Positions 1-6,831 of a stretch of 15,795 bases of DNA are shown here, in pieces. How positions within the stretch are numbered: position 1 is the first letter of the stretch; every line of letters starts with the position of its first letter. The notes below the pieces were generated by a model, which made no database searches, had not been told where the DNA came from, and saw only the letters and a list, made by a program, of their open reading frames with translations. A program made the position numbers and the translations under genes. Source of the DNA: Treponema sp. (GTDB taxonomy: Bacteria; Spirochaetota; Spirochaetia; Treponematales; Treponemataceae); assembly GCA_003447785.1 (NCBI GenBank), contig DLYJ01000055.1, forward strand, positions 1-15,795, given 5' to 3'.

Positions 1-161
1 GCCGCCTTGCACTTCACGCTTACAGACTCACACTCACCCATCCGGCAACCGGAGAGAAAGTTACTTTTACCGCCCCATATCAAAAGGACATGGAAGCGAG
101 CCGGAAGCAGCTGGCAGCCATTTTTGGTGTAGACCCGCTAAAAGACCAGCCGGAAATTTAA
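1..161 (+). CDS. RluA-family pseudouridine synthase, C-terminal end (partial)
   Basis: Only the last 52 codons are inside the window; the reading frame starts at base 3 and ends with TAA at 159-161. The translation begins RLALHAYRLTLTHPATGEKV, which matches the C-terminal strand of RluA/RluD-type synthases (a 'LHAyrL.F.HP.tge' pattern), followed by the usual 'F.AP...DM' ending. These enzymes isomerise specific uridines in rRNA or tRNA to pseudouridine. The catalytic aspartate region lies upstream of the window, so the RNA target cannot be inferred. The next gene starts only 21 bp downstream on the same strand, so read-through into it is likely. Confidence 0.8.
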   Translation, partial: RLALHAYRLTLTHPATGEKVTFTAPYQKDMEASRKQLAAIFGVDPLKDQPEI

Positions 162-182
162 GAAAACCAGAAGCAGGTGTAT

Positions 183-1280
183 ATGAAAAAGATATTTTTA
201 CCAGCCCTATTTGCATTACTTTTGTTGAATTCAAATCTTTTTAGCCAGGAAAGCGGACAGAAGAAAGTCCTCCTGAATTACGATGATTCAGATTATGAAA
301 GTGTCTGGAAGCTTGCAATCCGGCCATCTTTCGGAATCAAAAACGGCGATATGGGTGAATATGTTTTTCTAAAAGATCCGATTTATTCTGATGATAAATT
401 GAGTTACCTGGACTGGAATTTTTCACCTGAATATTATTTTTCTCTCGGTGTAGACTCAGGTTATAAATCCTTTAAATTAGGGCTGAATTTATGGACAGCC
501 ATCCCGACCGCCTGCGGTAAGATACAGGATTACGACTGGTTAAACAATTACTATGGTACAGGAAACGAACAGGTTACAGCTACATCCGGATATGATTACC
601 TTACAAATTATTCAGAAAGTGATAATTATATTTCCCATGATGTAGGATTTTCAGTTAACGCAGGCTGGGATTTTGAAATTGCAAAGGTCCTGCATATTAA
701 TCCCTTTGCCGCCTTTGAAATGAGCGAAACAAAATTTAAGGCAAAAGGCATGTATGCCTCATACGGATTTAAAACATCTGACGAAAGTGGTGATACTTAC
801 TTCTATCCATACAACGATTCTGATCCTTCACATGTTTATAATCCAAGTGAGAATTCTTCGACAACGGTTTTGTCCTACAAACGGGACCTGTATCTTGTCT
901 GGGTAGGACTTAACCTTGATTATACCCTTCCTCCGCAATGGACCCTGGACCGGCCTCTAACCATAAAAGCAGGCTTTTCTGCTTCCCCTTATGTTTACGC
1001 CTTTAATGAAGATTTTCACTATCTTGGTAATATGTATTATGCTGATGTTTGCGAAGGCTTTTTTAAAGCCTTCAAAATCAACGCAGGCCTTAATTACGGT
1101 ATCAGCAGAAAATTCAGCGTCAATTTTGATTTTTCATACTTTCTGCTCAATGAAATCCGCGGAGAATCTTATTACCGTTCTTCCGGTTCAAAAACATGGA
1201 CTCATCCAACAGACAGCCAGGGTGGAGCTGACGCAGAATGGTTTGATTTTTCCTTGGGCGTAAAGTACATCTTCTTTTAA
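183..1280 (+). CDS. Exported beta-barrel-like outer-membrane protein, unknown function
   Basis: I chose the ATG at 183 (365 residues) over the in-frame GTG at 177 because it has an AGCAGG ribosome site about five bases upstream and gives a clean signal peptide: MKKI, then a hydrophobic run of about 13 residues, then N-S-N-L-F-S-Q-E with cleavage probably near residue 22. The mature protein is rich in Tyr, Phe, Asp and Gly, with alternating hydrophobic/polar stretches such as LYLVWVGLNLDYTL. It ends in FSLGVKYIFF; a C-terminal aromatic residue after a strand is typical of outer-membrane barrels inserted by BamA. I recognise no named family. The porin/OMP label is inferred from composition and ending. 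It follows the RluA gene closely and no separate promoter is evident. Confidence 0.7.
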   Translation: MKKIFLPALFALLLLNSNLFSQESGQKKVLLNYDDSDYESVWKLAIRPSFGIKNGDMGEYVFLKDPIYSDDKLSYLDWNFSPEYYFSLGVDSGYKSFKLGLNLWTAIPTACGKIQDYDWLNNYYGTGNEQVTATSGYDYLTNYSESDNYISHDVGFSVNAGWDFEIAKVLHINPFAAFEMSETKFKAKGMYASYGFKTSDESGDTYFYPYNDSDPSHVYNPSENSSTTVLSYKRDLYLVWVGLNLDYTLPPQWTLDRPLTIKAGFSASPYVYAFNEDFHYLGNMYYADVCEGFFKAFKINAGLNYGISRKFSVNFDFSYFLLNEIRGESYYRSSGSKTWTHPTDSQGGADAEWFDFSLGVKYIFF

Positions 1281-1317
1281 AATCGCTGTTCTAATTCAAT
1301 TTTTTTGACTCAAACTG

Positions 1318-1326
1318 TGATATAAT
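1318..1326 (+). promoter_or_regulatory. Extended -10 promoter of the cytidylate-kinase-like gene
   Basis: TGA-TATAAT gives a full extended -10 (TGn plus perfect TATAAT). No good -35 lies 16-18 bp upstream; the TTGACT at 1305-1310 is only 10 bp away, too close to pair with it. Transcription would begin near 1333, leaving a leader of about 30 nt with an AGAGGT ribosome site at 1351-1356. Confidence 0.55.
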
Positions 1327-1363
1327 CTTTGATAAGAAATTTGACATTTTAGAGGTAACTACA

Positions 1364-2005
1364 ATGAAATCTATTATCACTATCAGCCGCGAATATGGTT
1401 CAGGCGGACGCCTTATCGGTAAATTAATCGCGGATGCGCTCAATTATAAATTTTACGACAAAGAAATCATCGATATGGCAGCCCAGGAAAGCGGCCTGTC
1501 TCCGGACTTTATCAAAAAAACTGAACAGAACCTGACTTCCGGTTTTTTGTATAACCTTCTGCTGGGAACAAGCTACTCAGGCACAGCCGGCGGAACCAAC
1601 GCTGTGGGTGGCGGACAGATTCTGCCGCTGGCCGACCAGGTATTCAATGCTGAGCGAAAAACAATCCTCAACATTGCAAAACAGGGAAACTGCGTAATTG
1701 TAGGACGTTGTGCAGATTACATTCTTGAAACAGCGGAAGAAATCGACAAAAGCACAGTGTTCAACGCGTTCATTTATGCGGACATCGATGCAAGGCTTCA
1801 TCGAATCGAAGATTTGTACAAGGAAACAGAATCTGCCGCTAAAAAGACAATTATTCAAATCGACAAACGCCGTGCAAACCACTACAACACCTTTACGGAA
1901 AACACCTGGGGCGACCGCAAAAATTACGACATCATGATAAACAGTTCGGTTCTCGGCATCGAAGACACCGCAGGCCTGATTACCGAAATGATTCGAAAGG
2001 CATAA
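1364..2005 (+). CDS. Cytidylate-kinase-like family protein
   Basis: A 213-residue cytosolic protein of the Cytidylate_kin2 (PF13189-type) family. The N-terminus ITISREYGSGGRLIGKLIA (residues 5-23) is the family's glycine-rich phosphate-binding loop, which replaces the GxxxxGKS Walker A of true Cmk. It is followed by YDKEIIDMAA (31-40), the nucleotide-core strand VIVGRCADYIL (111-121), the basic segment DARLHRI (142-148), and the signature DKRRANHYNTFTENTWGD (167-184) with YDIMINSS (188-195). Family members are annotated as nucleotide kinases, but the substrate is unproven and a canonical cmk would normally exist elsewhere. The start is fixed by AGAGGT seven bases upstream of the ATG. It has its own promoter and is followed by stem-loops, so it is probably monocistronic. 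Confidence 0.85.
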   Translation: MKSIITISREYGSGGRLIGKLIADALNYKFYDKEIIDMAAQESGLSPDFIKKTEQNLTSGFLYNLLLGTSYSGTAGGTNAVGGGQILPLADQVFNAERKTILNIAKQGNCVIVGRCADYILETAEEIDKSTVFNAFIYADIDARLHRIEDLYKETESAAKKTIIQIDKRRANHYNTFTENTWGDRKNYDIMINSSVLGIEDTAGLITEMIRKA

Positions 2006-2012
2006 TACGTCG

Positions 2013-2056
2013 AGTCAAGGCACGCATACGCTTAAAGCCTTGACTTCGCCGTTTTT
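2013..2056 (+). terminator. Candidate terminator after the cytidylate-kinase-like gene
   Basis: AGTCAAGGC (2013-2021) pairs perfectly with GCCTTGACT (2037-2045) over nine base pairs around a 15-nt loop. A run of five T begins seven bases later (2052-2056). The distance to the T-run is longer than in a classical intrinsic terminator, so termination is likely but not certain. Confidence 0.45.
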
Positions 2057-2078
2057 AGGGTTTGTAATAAACCCTAAA
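2054..2078. other. Perfect 10-bp inverted repeat
   Basis: TTTAGGGTTT and AAACCCTAAA flank a five-base GTAAT loop. The stem overlaps the T-run of the preceding hairpin. It lies in the gap between two convergent genes, so it may be a second, weaker terminator working in both directions or the edge of the repeat element that begins at 2084. Confidence 0.5.
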
Positions 2079-2083
2079 TAAAT

Positions 2084-2201
2084 GGATTATCGGGTCGAGC
2101 CCGATAATGACGTCTGTCATTGCGTCTCGCAACCCGTGACATTGCCTGGCGCGAACAGGCAATCCTTCCCGGCGGATTATCGGGTCACGCCCGATAATGA
2201 C
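2084..2201. repeat. Pair of REP-like palindromic units, 90 bp apart
   Basis: Two 28-bp units (2084-2111 and 2174-2201) start with GGATTATCGGGTC and end with GCCCGATAATGAC; they differ only in the two loop bases (GA versus AC). Each is a hairpin with 9-bp arms ATTATCGGG/CCCGATAAT around a five-base loop. Between them, ATTGCCTG (2141-2148) and CAGGCAAT (2156-2163) form another hairpin, and a TGTCATTGCG motif occurs at 2115-2124. Short palindromes with ATTATCGGG arms and TCATTGCG segments are a common kind of dispersed extragenic repeat. The second unit ends six bases from the stop codon of the minus-strand gene, so the element fills the space between two convergent genes. Confidence 0.75.
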
Positions 2202-2207
2202 AGTGTA

Positions 2208-3488
2208 CTACGGCAGGAGGATTCTTACGGTTTGGATTCGGCGCTGAGACTGGTCTTCAACCGTAAAGGTTACACCATCGCGCTTAATTGCTTCTCCCGC
2301 ATCCGGAAGGGCGTCAAACTGCTCTAAAAGCCAGCCGGCAATTGTGTCGTATTCTTCACTTTCAAGTTCAAGCTTTAACAATTCATTTACATCGTCAATT
2401 TTTACATCGCCCGGAACAATGTATTCCTTTGATGTGAGCGGAATAATCCTTTTTTCTGGCGGAACTTCGGTAGACTCATCATGAACTGACCGCCCAAAAA
2501 CGGCGCGCATAATGTCGTCCATCGTAACGATTCCGATGTTGCTTCCGGTTTCGTCCACGGCAATTGCAAAGTTTGCTCCTTCGCGCCGGAATTTCTGTAA
2601 AAGCTCTGTGGCAGTCAAAGTCTCCGGAACAAAGAGGGCCGGTCTCATACATCTGCTTGCAATATTTTTTGAATCTTTACGAACCCGGCCTTCTGTCAGA
2701 ACATTCATATAGGAAAGCACGCCAAGAACGTTGTCAAAACTGTCGCGGCAAACCGGAAGACGGCTGTAACCGGTTTCTGCAAAGAGGTCCCGTATCTGCT
2801 CAAAGTTTGAATCCTCGCTCACAAACTTAACATGGCTTTTGTGACGCATAATGTCGTGGATTTTTAAATCTGTAAATTCAAAAATCTTATAAAGCATTTT
2901 CTTTTCGCTTGATTCAAGGGTGCCTTCGTTTTCGCCCACGGCAATCAGGGACTTGAGTTCTTCTTCCGTGATTAATTCTTTTTCGCCTTTGACAAAGTGT
3001 CCCAGAAAGTTTGTGATTGAATCAGTAATTTTACTAAAAATCCAGACCAGCGGGAAAAATGCCTTTTCCAGAAAGAGAAGCGGGCCTGCAAAAAGTTTAG
3101 CGCATTTGAGCGGATAAACCGACGCAATTCGTTTTGGCATAATCTCACCAAAAATGATGAGGATAAAAACGATTATCAGTGTAGCCCAGGCCGAACCTGA
3201 GTCCCCAATCAAATTGATTGCGACCATAGCGGCAAGGCTGGATGTAAGGGAAGTAATAAAATTGATTCCAATCAGAATCAGCGACAAAAGTTTGTTCGTA
3301 TCTTTTTTGAGCAGGAGCACTTTTGACTCCGGCGAGTTTTTCGAAGCAGCATTCTTTTTAAGCTGGTGAACCATCATTCGGGTAATAGAAAGATAGGCTG
3401 TTTCGCTTGCGGCAAAAAAGGCTACAACAAAAACAAGAAGAATTACACCGATTCCGGGAAGGATAACGCTTGTGACTAATGAACTCAT
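2208..3488 (-). CDS. CNNM/CorC (TlyC-type) membrane protein with CBS pair, second copy
   Basis: A 426-residue inner-membrane protein with the CNNM/DUF21-CBS-CBS-CorC_HlyC layout. Hydrophobic segments at about 7-30, 67-92, 100-118 and 132-155 make up the DUF21 core, with the motifs AASETAYLS (26-34) and FGEIMPKRIA (113-122). The acidic linker EEELKSLIAVGENEGTLE (175-192) is followed by two CBS domains (about 210-270 and 278-332), which bind adenine nucleotides in relatives, and a C-terminal CorC_HlyC domain (about 345-425). Relatives are called hemolysin C/TlyC or CorC; several are magnesium efflux proteins, and the haemolysin name is historical. The usual DEYGG motif of the second CBS is DETGS here. 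The start overlaps the upstream paralogue's stop (ATGA), with a strong GGAGG at 3496-3500 inside that gene. Confidence 0.88.
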   Translation of the reverse strand: MSSLVTSVILPGIGVILLVFVVAFFAASETAYLSITRMMVHQLKKNAASKNSPESKVLLLKKDTNKLLSLILIGINFITSLTSSLAAMVAINLIGDSGSAWATLIIVFILIIFGEIMPKRIASVYPLKCAKLFAGPLLFLEKAFFPLVWIFSKITDSITNFLGHFVKGEKELITEEELKSLIAVGENEGTLESSEKKMLYKIFEFTDLKIHDIMRHKSHVKFVSEDSNFEQIRDLFAETGYSRLPVCRDSFDNVLGVLSYMNVLTEGRVRKDSKNIASRCMRPALFVPETLTATELLQKFRREGANFAIAVDETGSNIGIVTMDDIMRAVFGRSVHDESTEVPPEKRIIPLTSKEYIVPGDVKIDDVNELLKLELESEEYDTIAGWLLEQFDALPDAGEAIKRDGVTFTVEDQSQRRIQTVRILLP

Positions 3489-4813
3489 TCGCTTACCTCC
3501 TGGCCGTTAATATCATCTTCTTCTGCTTCGGCTTCTTCTTCGGTTATGATTTTTGTACAGTGAATCCGGCTGATTCTGCGGCCGTCCATCATGATGACTT
3601 CAAAACGGTATCCGGCTTCTTCAATTGTCTCGCCAACGAGGGGAATATGGCCCAGTCTGTCCAGGATAAGACCCGCAATTGTTTCGTTGCCTTTGGATTC
3701 GAGCTTGATTTTTAATTCGTCCTCAAGGTCGATTAAGCGGGCGCTTCCATCAAGAACTGAGTCTTCCGGGTTTTCAAGGTTGATTCCGGTTCCCCGGCCT
3801 GAAATGCGGTAATCGCCTGCGATTGTACCAAAGATTTCCCGTTCAATGTCTTCGCTTGTCAGAATGCCGTCAGTTCCTGAGTATTCATCAATTACAATGG
3901 CAAATGTCTGCTTGGCTTCCCTCAAAATCTGCTGGATTGAAGACATTTTTGTTGTTCCTGGAATAAAAATCGGCGGTCGCATTGTTTTTTCAACGGAAAA
4001 ATCTGCAAGACTTCCCGTGTAAAAAAGCAGATCCTTTACATACAATACGCCAATGATATTATCAATGTCGTCGTCCCGGTAAACAGGAAAACGATAGATT
4101 CGTGTGCGTTCCGACAATTGAATTATCTGACGGTACTTCATGGAAGGATCGATTCCCACGACTTTTGTTCGGGGAAGCATAATGTCTGTCGCAATCAGGT
4201 CCGTAAACTTAAAGACGCGGCTCATCATCTTTTTTTCGCCATCTTCAAGAACACCTTCTTCTTCGCCAACGTCAATAAAATTTTTGATTTCGTCTTCGGT
4301 AAAAGAAACCTGGCTCTTTTCTATCTTTACGCCGAGTAATCTGATAATCAGTCTCGAAATATTTGTAAAAAACCATACAAAGGGCTTTAACAAATAAAAA
4401 AAGAACGTTACATAACCACTGAGCGCAAAGGCAAAGCGTTCAGGAAATCTTGTGGTCAGGCTTTTTGGTGTAATTTCGCCAAAAATCAGGAGGGCAACGG
4501 TTGCAATTCCTGTTGCAGCTCCAAGACCTGCTGGTCCAAAAAGTTTTAAGAAGATTGAAGTAAGTGTTACGGAAAGAATTACGTTTACGATTTCGTTGCC
4601 CACAAGGAGCATGTTTAAAAGCTGCTCCTTTTTTTCAAGCATTTTGCCGGCACGAATTGCTTTTTTATCGCCTTTTTCGCGAAGGTAGTGCACCCTGAGT
4701 TTGTTTAACCCCAGGAATGCACTTTCGGAGGCAGAAAACAGCGAAGATAAAACAACGCATGTTACTGCCAGAATTATAAGAAGAATTAAATTATCCGAGG
4801 GATAGTCGTCCAT
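3485..4813 (-). CDS. CNNM/CorC (TlyC-type) membrane protein with CBS pair, first copy
   Basis: A 442-residue paralogue of the gene after it, with the same architecture. The DUF21 membrane region (about 8-160) carries FSASESAFLGLNKLR (26-40) and FGEITPKSLT (111-120). The linker DEIKNFIDVGEEEGVLEDGEKKMM (174-197) leads to DIMLPRTKVV (210-219), where the canonical 'D.M.PR..V' motif that begins the CBS region is better kept than in the other copy. RFPVYRDDDIDNIIG (241-255) and DEYSGTDGILTSED (309-322) mark the CBS pair, and the CorC_HlyC domain occupies about 350-425. The tail is very acidic (EEEAEAEEDD). By family it is a probable divalent-cation efflux or regulatory protein. It starts 12 bp after the thioredoxin-like gene, so it is cotranscribed with it. 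Confidence 0.88.
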   Translation of the reverse strand: MDDYPSDNLILLIILAVTCVVLSSLFSASESAFLGLNKLRVHYLREKGDKKAIRAGKMLEKKEQLLNMLLVGNEIVNVILSVTLTSIFLKLFGPAGLGAATGIATVALLIFGEITPKSLTTRFPERFAFALSGYVTFFFYLLKPFVWFFTNISRLIIRLLGVKIEKSQVSFTEDEIKNFIDVGEEEGVLEDGEKKMMSRVFKFTDLIATDIMLPRTKVVGIDPSMKYRQIIQLSERTRIYRFPVYRDDDIDNIIGVLYVKDLLFYTGSLADFSVEKTMRPPIFIPGTTKMSSIQQILREAKQTFAIVIDEYSGTDGILTSEDIEREIFGTIAGDYRISGRGTGINLENPEDSVLDGSARLIDLEDELKIKLESKGNETIAGLILDRLGHIPLVGETIEEAGYRFEVIMMDGRRISRIHCTKIITEEEAEAEEDDINGQEVSE

Positions 4814-4825
4814 AGCTGTATAATC

Positions 4826-5971
4826 CTAGTTTTGTGCTGCTTCAGAACTTTCTGCAGGTGCGTCTGCTGCAGGAGAGCCAGCGTCTGCTGCAGGAGCCTC
4901 AGCGGCTGCTTCTGCCGGAGCTTCAGGTTCAGTTTCCGGTTCTACAGGTTCTGGCTGGGCTTCGCTTTCTGCGATGCGTTCTTCGAGCATTTTAATCATG
5001 TTCTGAATCTGTTCTGCATGAGGGCTTTCCGGGTCAGCATTATAAGATTTTTCAAAGTAAGACTTAATCTTTTTAAAGTCATTGGGAGCGCTCTGAGCAT
5101 AGAGGTAGCCTGCTGTGTAGTAGCACTGCTGTTTTTCAACAGTTGAAAGATACTTGCTCTTTGCGGCATTGGCAAACTGATCGCTTGCTGCTACTGGGTC
5201 CTGGTCCATATATGCCTGAACTGCATTTGCGTTTGCAATTGCAACGATGTGCTTTCCTACATTGCCGGTTTCGTTCTTTTTGTCGAGTTTTACGTAAAGT
5301 CCGCTCAAGTCAACAAGAAGATATCTGTGCTGAGGGTCTGTAAGTTCAAAAAGCTGATCAATTGCTGCGAGGCGGTCTGCGTCTGAGCCGGACTCTGTAG
5401 CAGACAAAGTGTTGTCATAAACGGCGATTTCGTCTTCGAGACCTGCAAAAACTTCGTTAACTTCTTCAACTGAAGAAACCGGTTTTTCAAAAATAATTTC
5501 TTTAACTACATAGCCTTCTTTTGTAAGAATATAGAAAGAAGGTGTTGCTTCGATATTGTACAGGGAAGCGTCACGGAGATTTTCTTCGAGGCGTTTTTCA
5601 AGTTCACCGGCAGCTTTCTTTTCTTCGTCACTTGCAAGGGGATCAGCCTTTGCAGCTTCAAATTTTGAATTTGAATAGTCCAGGTTTACGAGAACGTATT
5701 TGTCTGTATAAACACGAATAAATTCTTCAGTGTTGAATACTTTTTCCTTTAATTCGGCACTTGCGCCATCCTGGTCATCGCCCGAAAAGAAAATAAAGAT
5801 TTTTTTGTTTTCTTTAACAGCTGCGGCCTTACCATCAATGAGGTTGTCAATCCATGTTGTAGAATCAATATTTTCTGACGGCTTGCGGGCCTGGTTTTTT
5901 GGTTTTGAGCAGGATGCCAGTACAGCAAGGGCAGCCATTGCCAAAACAACTGATTTTAACTGTTTCTTCAT
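4826..5971 (-). CDS. Thioredoxin-fold lipoprotein lacking the CxxC motif
   Basis: I place the start at the ATG ending at 5971 (381 residues). The frame stays open to 6226, but this ATG has a GAGAGGAAAC ribosome site and begins a textbook lipoprotein signal: MKKQLKSVVL, a hydrophobic core, then the lipobox LASC with Cys21 as the lipid anchor. Residues about 38-190 look like the thioredoxin_7/DUF255 type: IFIFFSGDDQDGASAELKEKVF (58-79), VLVNLDY (93-99) and a cis-proline segment ATPSFYIL (142-149). In relatives the first motif reads roughly 'F.GSDWCGWC'; here both cysteines are replaced (Asp68, Ser71), so thiol redox chemistry is unlikely. A helical, repeat-like region (about 195-320) follows, then a Pro/Glu/Ala-rich tail. 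It heads an operon with two CorC-like membrane proteins. A periplasmic scaffold or chaperone role is inferred. Confidence 0.8.
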   Translation of the reverse strand: MKKQLKSVVLAMAALAVLASCSKPKNQARKPSENIDSTTWIDNLIDGKAAAVKENKKIFIFFSGDDQDGASAELKEKVFNTEEFIRVYTDKYVLVNLDYSNSKFEAAKADPLASDEEKKAAGELEKRLEENLRDASLYNIEATPSFYILTKEGYVVKEIIFEKPVSSVEEVNEVFAGLEDEIAVYDNTLSATESGSDADRLAAIDQLFELTDPQHRYLLVDLSGLYVKLDKKNETGNVGKHIVAIANANAVQAYMDQDPVAASDQFANAAKSKYLSTVEKQQCYYTAGYLYAQSAPNDFKKIKSYFEKSYNADPESPHAEQIQNMIKMLEERIAESEAQPEPVEPETEPEAPAEAAAEAPAADAGSPAADAPAESSEAAQN

Positions 5972-5988
5972 TGTTTCCTCTCTTTTTG

Positions 5989-6010
5989 CCCCGCCACTCA
6001 CGCAGCGGGG
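5989..6010 (-). other. GC-rich hairpin in the 5' leader of the thioredoxin-like operon
   Basis: CCCCGC and GCGGGG form a six-pair stem around the loop CACTCACGCA (plus-strand reading). In the mRNA it sits just ahead of the GAGAGGAAAC ribosome site, where it could affect translation. The loop shares CACTCAC with the stem-loop family at 9023 and 10725, so it may be a shortened member; that link is weak. Confidence 0.45.
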
Positions 6011-6032
6011 AAACTGTTTATTTGTAATTATT

Positions 6033-6059
6033 ATTGTAGATTTAACTATTTTCTGACAA
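6033..6059 (-). promoter_or_regulatory. Possible proximal promoter of the thioredoxin-like operon
   Basis: On the minus strand TTGTCA (6054-6059) is followed after 15 bp by TACAAT (6033-6038). The boxes are good but the spacer is two bases short of the optimum. If used, the leader would be about 55 nt. Confidence 0.3.
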
Positions 6060-6060
6060 T

Positions 6061-6166
6061 TATTTGCATTTAAGGGCGGTCCCCTGCGTTCACTTCGGGA
6101 CAGGCTACTACCGGTTCCGTCTCTCAGCTGCTCCGCCTTCCGTATCCTTGACGCTGAAATCATAAG
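6061..6166. other. Gene-free, hairpin-rich GC patch in the operon leader
   Basis: This patch is clearly more GC-rich than its surroundings. It includes GTCCC/GGGAC arms (6079-6083 and 6097-6101). The open minus-strand frame across it has protein-like length but no ribosome site, and its translation (rich in Arg and Ser) resembles no protein. It may be a dispersed intergenic repeat or a structured part of the mRNA leader; I cannot decide from one copy. Together with the neighbouring entries it accounts for the stretch 5972-6517, which has no intact gene. Confidence 0.35.
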
Positions 6167-6169
6167 GAC

Positions 6170-6201
6170 AAAAAAAATAGGACGCCGCCACAGCTTCGTC
6201 C
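6170..6201 (-). terminator. Terminator-like hairpin inside the operon leader (possible attenuator)
   Basis: On the minus strand GGACG (6201-6197) pairs with CGTCC (6184-6180), with an inner GC/GC pair possible in the 12-nt loop. TA and eight consecutive T (6177-6170) follow. This is the form of an intrinsic terminator. It lies about 30 nt downstream of the promoter at 6237-6265 and about 200 bp before the operon's first start codon, so it would end most transcripts as an RNA of about 60 nt unless bypassed. Confidence 0.45.
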
Positions 6202-6236
6202 CTGCAAAAAACAATCTGTTTCCCAATAGTAATTAT

Positions 6237-6265
6237 AATATATCGTGCATTTTTCGATTTGTCAA
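6237..6265 (-). promoter_or_regulatory. Strong sigma-70-type promoter upstream of the thioredoxin-like operon
   Basis: Minus-strand TTGACA (6265-6260, a perfect -35) is followed after exactly 17 bp by TATATT (6242-6237). This is the best -35 in the window. The start point would be near 6230, giving the operon a leader of about 260 nt that contains the terminator-like hairpin at 6170-6201. Confidence 0.6.
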
Positions 6266-6312
6266 ATTTAAGCATTATAATGATCACTGTCATAATAATT
6301 CGTAATCGATTT

Positions 6313-6459
6313 TATCCTTTAAAATGGAGGTTGAATTAGAACCTGACGAAGATCTTTAATTACCCTAAAGATATCAGACGAGCCATTTACACAACCAACG
6401 CAATCGAATCCCTGAACTTTCCCCTGCGAAAAGTAATACGTATTTTCCCCAAATTCTAG
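6313..6459 (+). pseudogene. IS256-family transposase remnant
   Basis: One frame reads Y-P-L-K-W-R-L-N-stop and then NLTKIFNYPKDIRRAIYTTN followed by AIESLNFPLRKVIRIFPKF and a TAG at 6457-6459. The segment 'F.YP.dIR+.IYTTNAIESLN..LRKV' is the well-conserved block near the C-terminus of IS256-family DDE transposases, and the preceding W-R-x-N also fits. The in-frame TAG at 6337-6339 falls where the family usually has Trp, so it may have arisen as TGG to TAG. No start codon, no catalytic N-terminal part and no terminal inverted repeats are visible. Weak similarity may continue in frame past the second stop to about 6510. This is a decayed scar of a past insertion. Confidence 0.8.
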
Positions 6460-6517
6460 ACGAAAAAATCTCTCAAATGCAAATCCATTGCTTTCGCGAT
6501 TTTTAATAAAGTCTATT

Positions 6518-6829
6518 TTACATCAATCTTGCAATTTCTATTAATACCTTTTGTTTTTCTACAGGCAACTTTTTATAGATTTCTCCGAATTCTTCAAAAT
6601 TAGATTCATTTCTTATATTTTTATTATCAATTTGAATAATGCTATCTATGGTCACTTGAAGGGCTTTTGATAAATCGACAATAACAGGCAAACTTAACTT
6701 TGTACTTCCTGTTTCAATATGACTCATGTGAGTTGATGAAATTCCTATTTCTTCGGCAAGTTCTTCTTGAGTAAAAGAGCGTAATTTTCTGTATTCTCGT
6801 ATTTTCTGTCCGATTCTTTTGTAGTCCAT
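6518..6829 (-). CDS. XRE-family helix-turn-helix repressor
   Basis: A 103-residue DNA-binding protein. Residues 6-62 form a Cro/C1-type HTH domain: IGQKIREYRKLRSFTQEELAEEIGIS, then STHMSHIETGSTKLSLPVIVDLSKAL. The helix-turn-helix centres on TQEELAEEIGISSTHMSHIE (20-39). The remaining 40 residues (IDNKNIRNESNFEEFGEIYKKLPVEKQKVLIEIARLM) look helical and probably mediate dimer formation. It is divergent from the lipoprotein gene at 6948. Four copies of TGCCTATA lie between the two genes, the nearest only three bases before this gene's start codon, which strongly suggests autoregulation and control of the neighbour. Base composition is AT-rich like the rest of the accessory stretch. Confidence 0.88.
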   Translation of the reverse strand: MDYKRIGQKIREYRKLRSFTQEELAEEIGISSTHMSHIETGSTKLSLPVIVDLSKALQVTIDSIIQIDNKNIRNESNFEEFGEIYKKLPVEKQKVLIEIARLM

Positions 6830-6831
6830 AA

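Noticed and set aside
1305..1326. TTGACT and TATAAT as a classical -35/-10 pair
   Set aside because: Only 10 bp separate the boxes; the extended -10 alone is the better explanation.
2082..2327. 81-codon plus-strand open frame across the REP units
   Set aside because: It consists of translated palindromes (D-Y-R-V-x-P-D-N-D twice) and runs antisense into the CorC-like gene.
5972..6226. N-terminal extension of the thioredoxin-like ORF by 85 codons
   Set aside because: The extension lacks a ribosome site, has no protein character and would bury the clear lipoprotein signal peptide and the GAGAGGAAAC site before the ATG at 5971.
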